A stretch of DNA of 14,423 nucleotides, taken from assembly GCA_946546075.1 (NCBI GenBank), contig CAMNNV010000016.1, positions 1 to 14,423 on the forward strand, in the 5' to 3' direction. Origin of the DNA: an uncultured Bacillota bacterium. GTDB taxonomy: Bacteria; Bacillota; Clostridia; Peptostreptococcales; Anaerovoracaceae. The notes beneath the pieces are model-generated. The model saw only the letters and a list, made by a program, of their open reading frames with translations, did not search any database and had not been told where the DNA came from. The position numbers and the translations under genes were made by a program. Below, piece by piece: positions 14,127 to 14,423 of the stretch; positions within the stretch are counted from its first letter, which is position 1; every line of letters begins with the position of its first letter.

Positions 14127-14131
14127 CATCC
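14083..14131 (-). repeat. Dyad-ended repeat, copy 3 (inverted)
   Basis: 49 bases with arms GGATGC and GCATCC. The centre holds GTTGAAA at positions 23-29, exactly where the reverse complement of copy 4 has it, so this copy lies in the opposite orientation. It begins 74 bases before copy 4. Confidence 0.7.
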
Positions 14132-14156
14132 ATATCAGGGTTTTCAGGACAGGCGT

Positions 14157-14205
14157 GGATGCCTGGGAGGTCGTAGTTTCAACGTTCTTGATCGATTTAG
14201 CATCC
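14157..14205 (+). repeat. Dyad-ended repeat, copy 4
   Basis: 49 bases starting GGATGCCTGG and ending TTTAGCATCC, with AGTTTCAACGTTCTT in the centre. By eye it matches copy 5 at 42 of 49 positions; the arms and centre are identical and the differences fall between them. Confidence 0.85.
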
Positions 14206-14229
14206 AGCATGGAGAATTTTGGAAGAAAT

Positions 14230-14278
14230 GGATGCCTGGAGGGTCGAAGTTTCAACGTTCTTCGTCATTTTAGCATCC
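14230..14278 (+). repeat. Dyad-ended repeat, copy 5
   Basis: 49 bases, closest to copy 4, starting 73 bases after it. Arms GGATGC and GCATCC and the centre AGTTTCAACGTTCTT are all present. Confidence 0.85.
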
Positions 14279-14380
14279 AGATTCGTTTTCGGAGCAACTG
14301 CCAACCAGATCCACAGGAATCATGAAGCCCCCAAGACCCATAAAGAGCAACGCAAATACCTTCCTGCTTGCAATTCACGG

Positions 14381-14409
14381 TTTCAATCTGACCGGACTTC
14401 TGATATACT
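14381..14409 (+). promoter_or_regulatory. Possible extended -10 promoter pointing out of the window
   Basis: TGATATACT (14401-14409) is an extended -10 element. A weak -35, TTTCAA (14381-14386), lies 17 bases before the TATACT hexamer. If real, it serves a gene to the right of the window. Confidence 0.3.
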
Positions 14410-14423
14410 ATTAGATTAGAAAA

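Larger units (their letters stand above)
13700..14423. other. Long gene-poor region with a dispersed repeat family
   Basis: About 720 bases without a convincing protein gene on either strand. Stop codons are frequent and no family similarity could be seen in any reading frame. The region contains at least five copies of a 48-49 bp dyad-ended repeat, one doubtful 32-residue ORF and a possible outward promoter at its right end. It may be the upstream region of a gene beyond the window. Confidence 0.7.

Noticed and set aside
13723..14278. CRISPR array
   Set aside because: Copies lie in both orientations, vary in sequence, are unevenly spaced, and no cas gene is near. The spacers are not of constant length.
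13723..14278. Integron attC sites
   Set aside because: The arms lack the attC core (GTTRRRY and RYYYAAC), and no integrase or gene cassettes are in view.
14219..14419. 66-codon + strand frame at the right end
   Set aside because: Its first part is translated repeat copy 5, which also gives a similar peptide from copy 4. There is no good ribosome binding site or family match, so it is most likely spurious.

Overview
The window looks like a chromosomal segment of an anaerobic, low-to-mid G+C Firmicute of the class Clostridia. This rests on strong AGGAGG ribosome binding sites, a split P-protein (gcvPA/gcvPB), a tandem glycine riboswitch with an intrinsic terminator, RsiV- and RsgI-type anti-sigma factors, and a four-cysteine bL31. 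No genus can be named from sequence alone. There are 14 confident protein genes, no tRNA or rRNA, and no recognisable insertion sequence.

Bases 1-3800 carry two envelope-stress regulatory modules, both on the + strand. The first is an ECF sigma factor with an RsiV-like anti-sigma factor, behind what looks like its own ECF promoter at the left edge. The relatives of this pair sense lysozyme. The second is a small operon of a secreted, lysine-rich double-PepSY protein, a second ECF sigma factor, and an RsgI-like membrane anti-sigma factor that ends in a PepSY domain and a nearly pure aspartate tail. The opposite charges of the two PepSY proteins suggest that they meet outside the membrane.

Bases 3850-5250 hold a 14-helix drug-exporter-type MFS gene on the - strand. 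It is divergent from the next operon.

Bases 5300-12360 are a complete glycine cleavage operon: consensus promoter, tandem glycine riboswitch with a leader-linker kink-turn, terminator, then gcvT-gcvH-gcvPA-gcvPB-lplA-lpdA and a strong final terminator. Together the genes encode the T, H, P and L proteins plus the ligase that attaches scavenged lipoate to H protein. Glycine is expected to switch the operon on by preventing termination.

Bases 12380-13700 contain rpmE (bL31), with its own promoter and leader, and an EamA-family transporter. The last roughly 720 bases have no convincing gene. They hold at least five copies, in both orientations, of a 48-49 bp dyad-ended repeat whose arms vary together, one doubtful 32-residue ORF, and a possible promoter pointing out of the window. 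The most interesting items are the basic/acidic PepSY pair around the second sigma factor and this repeat family.
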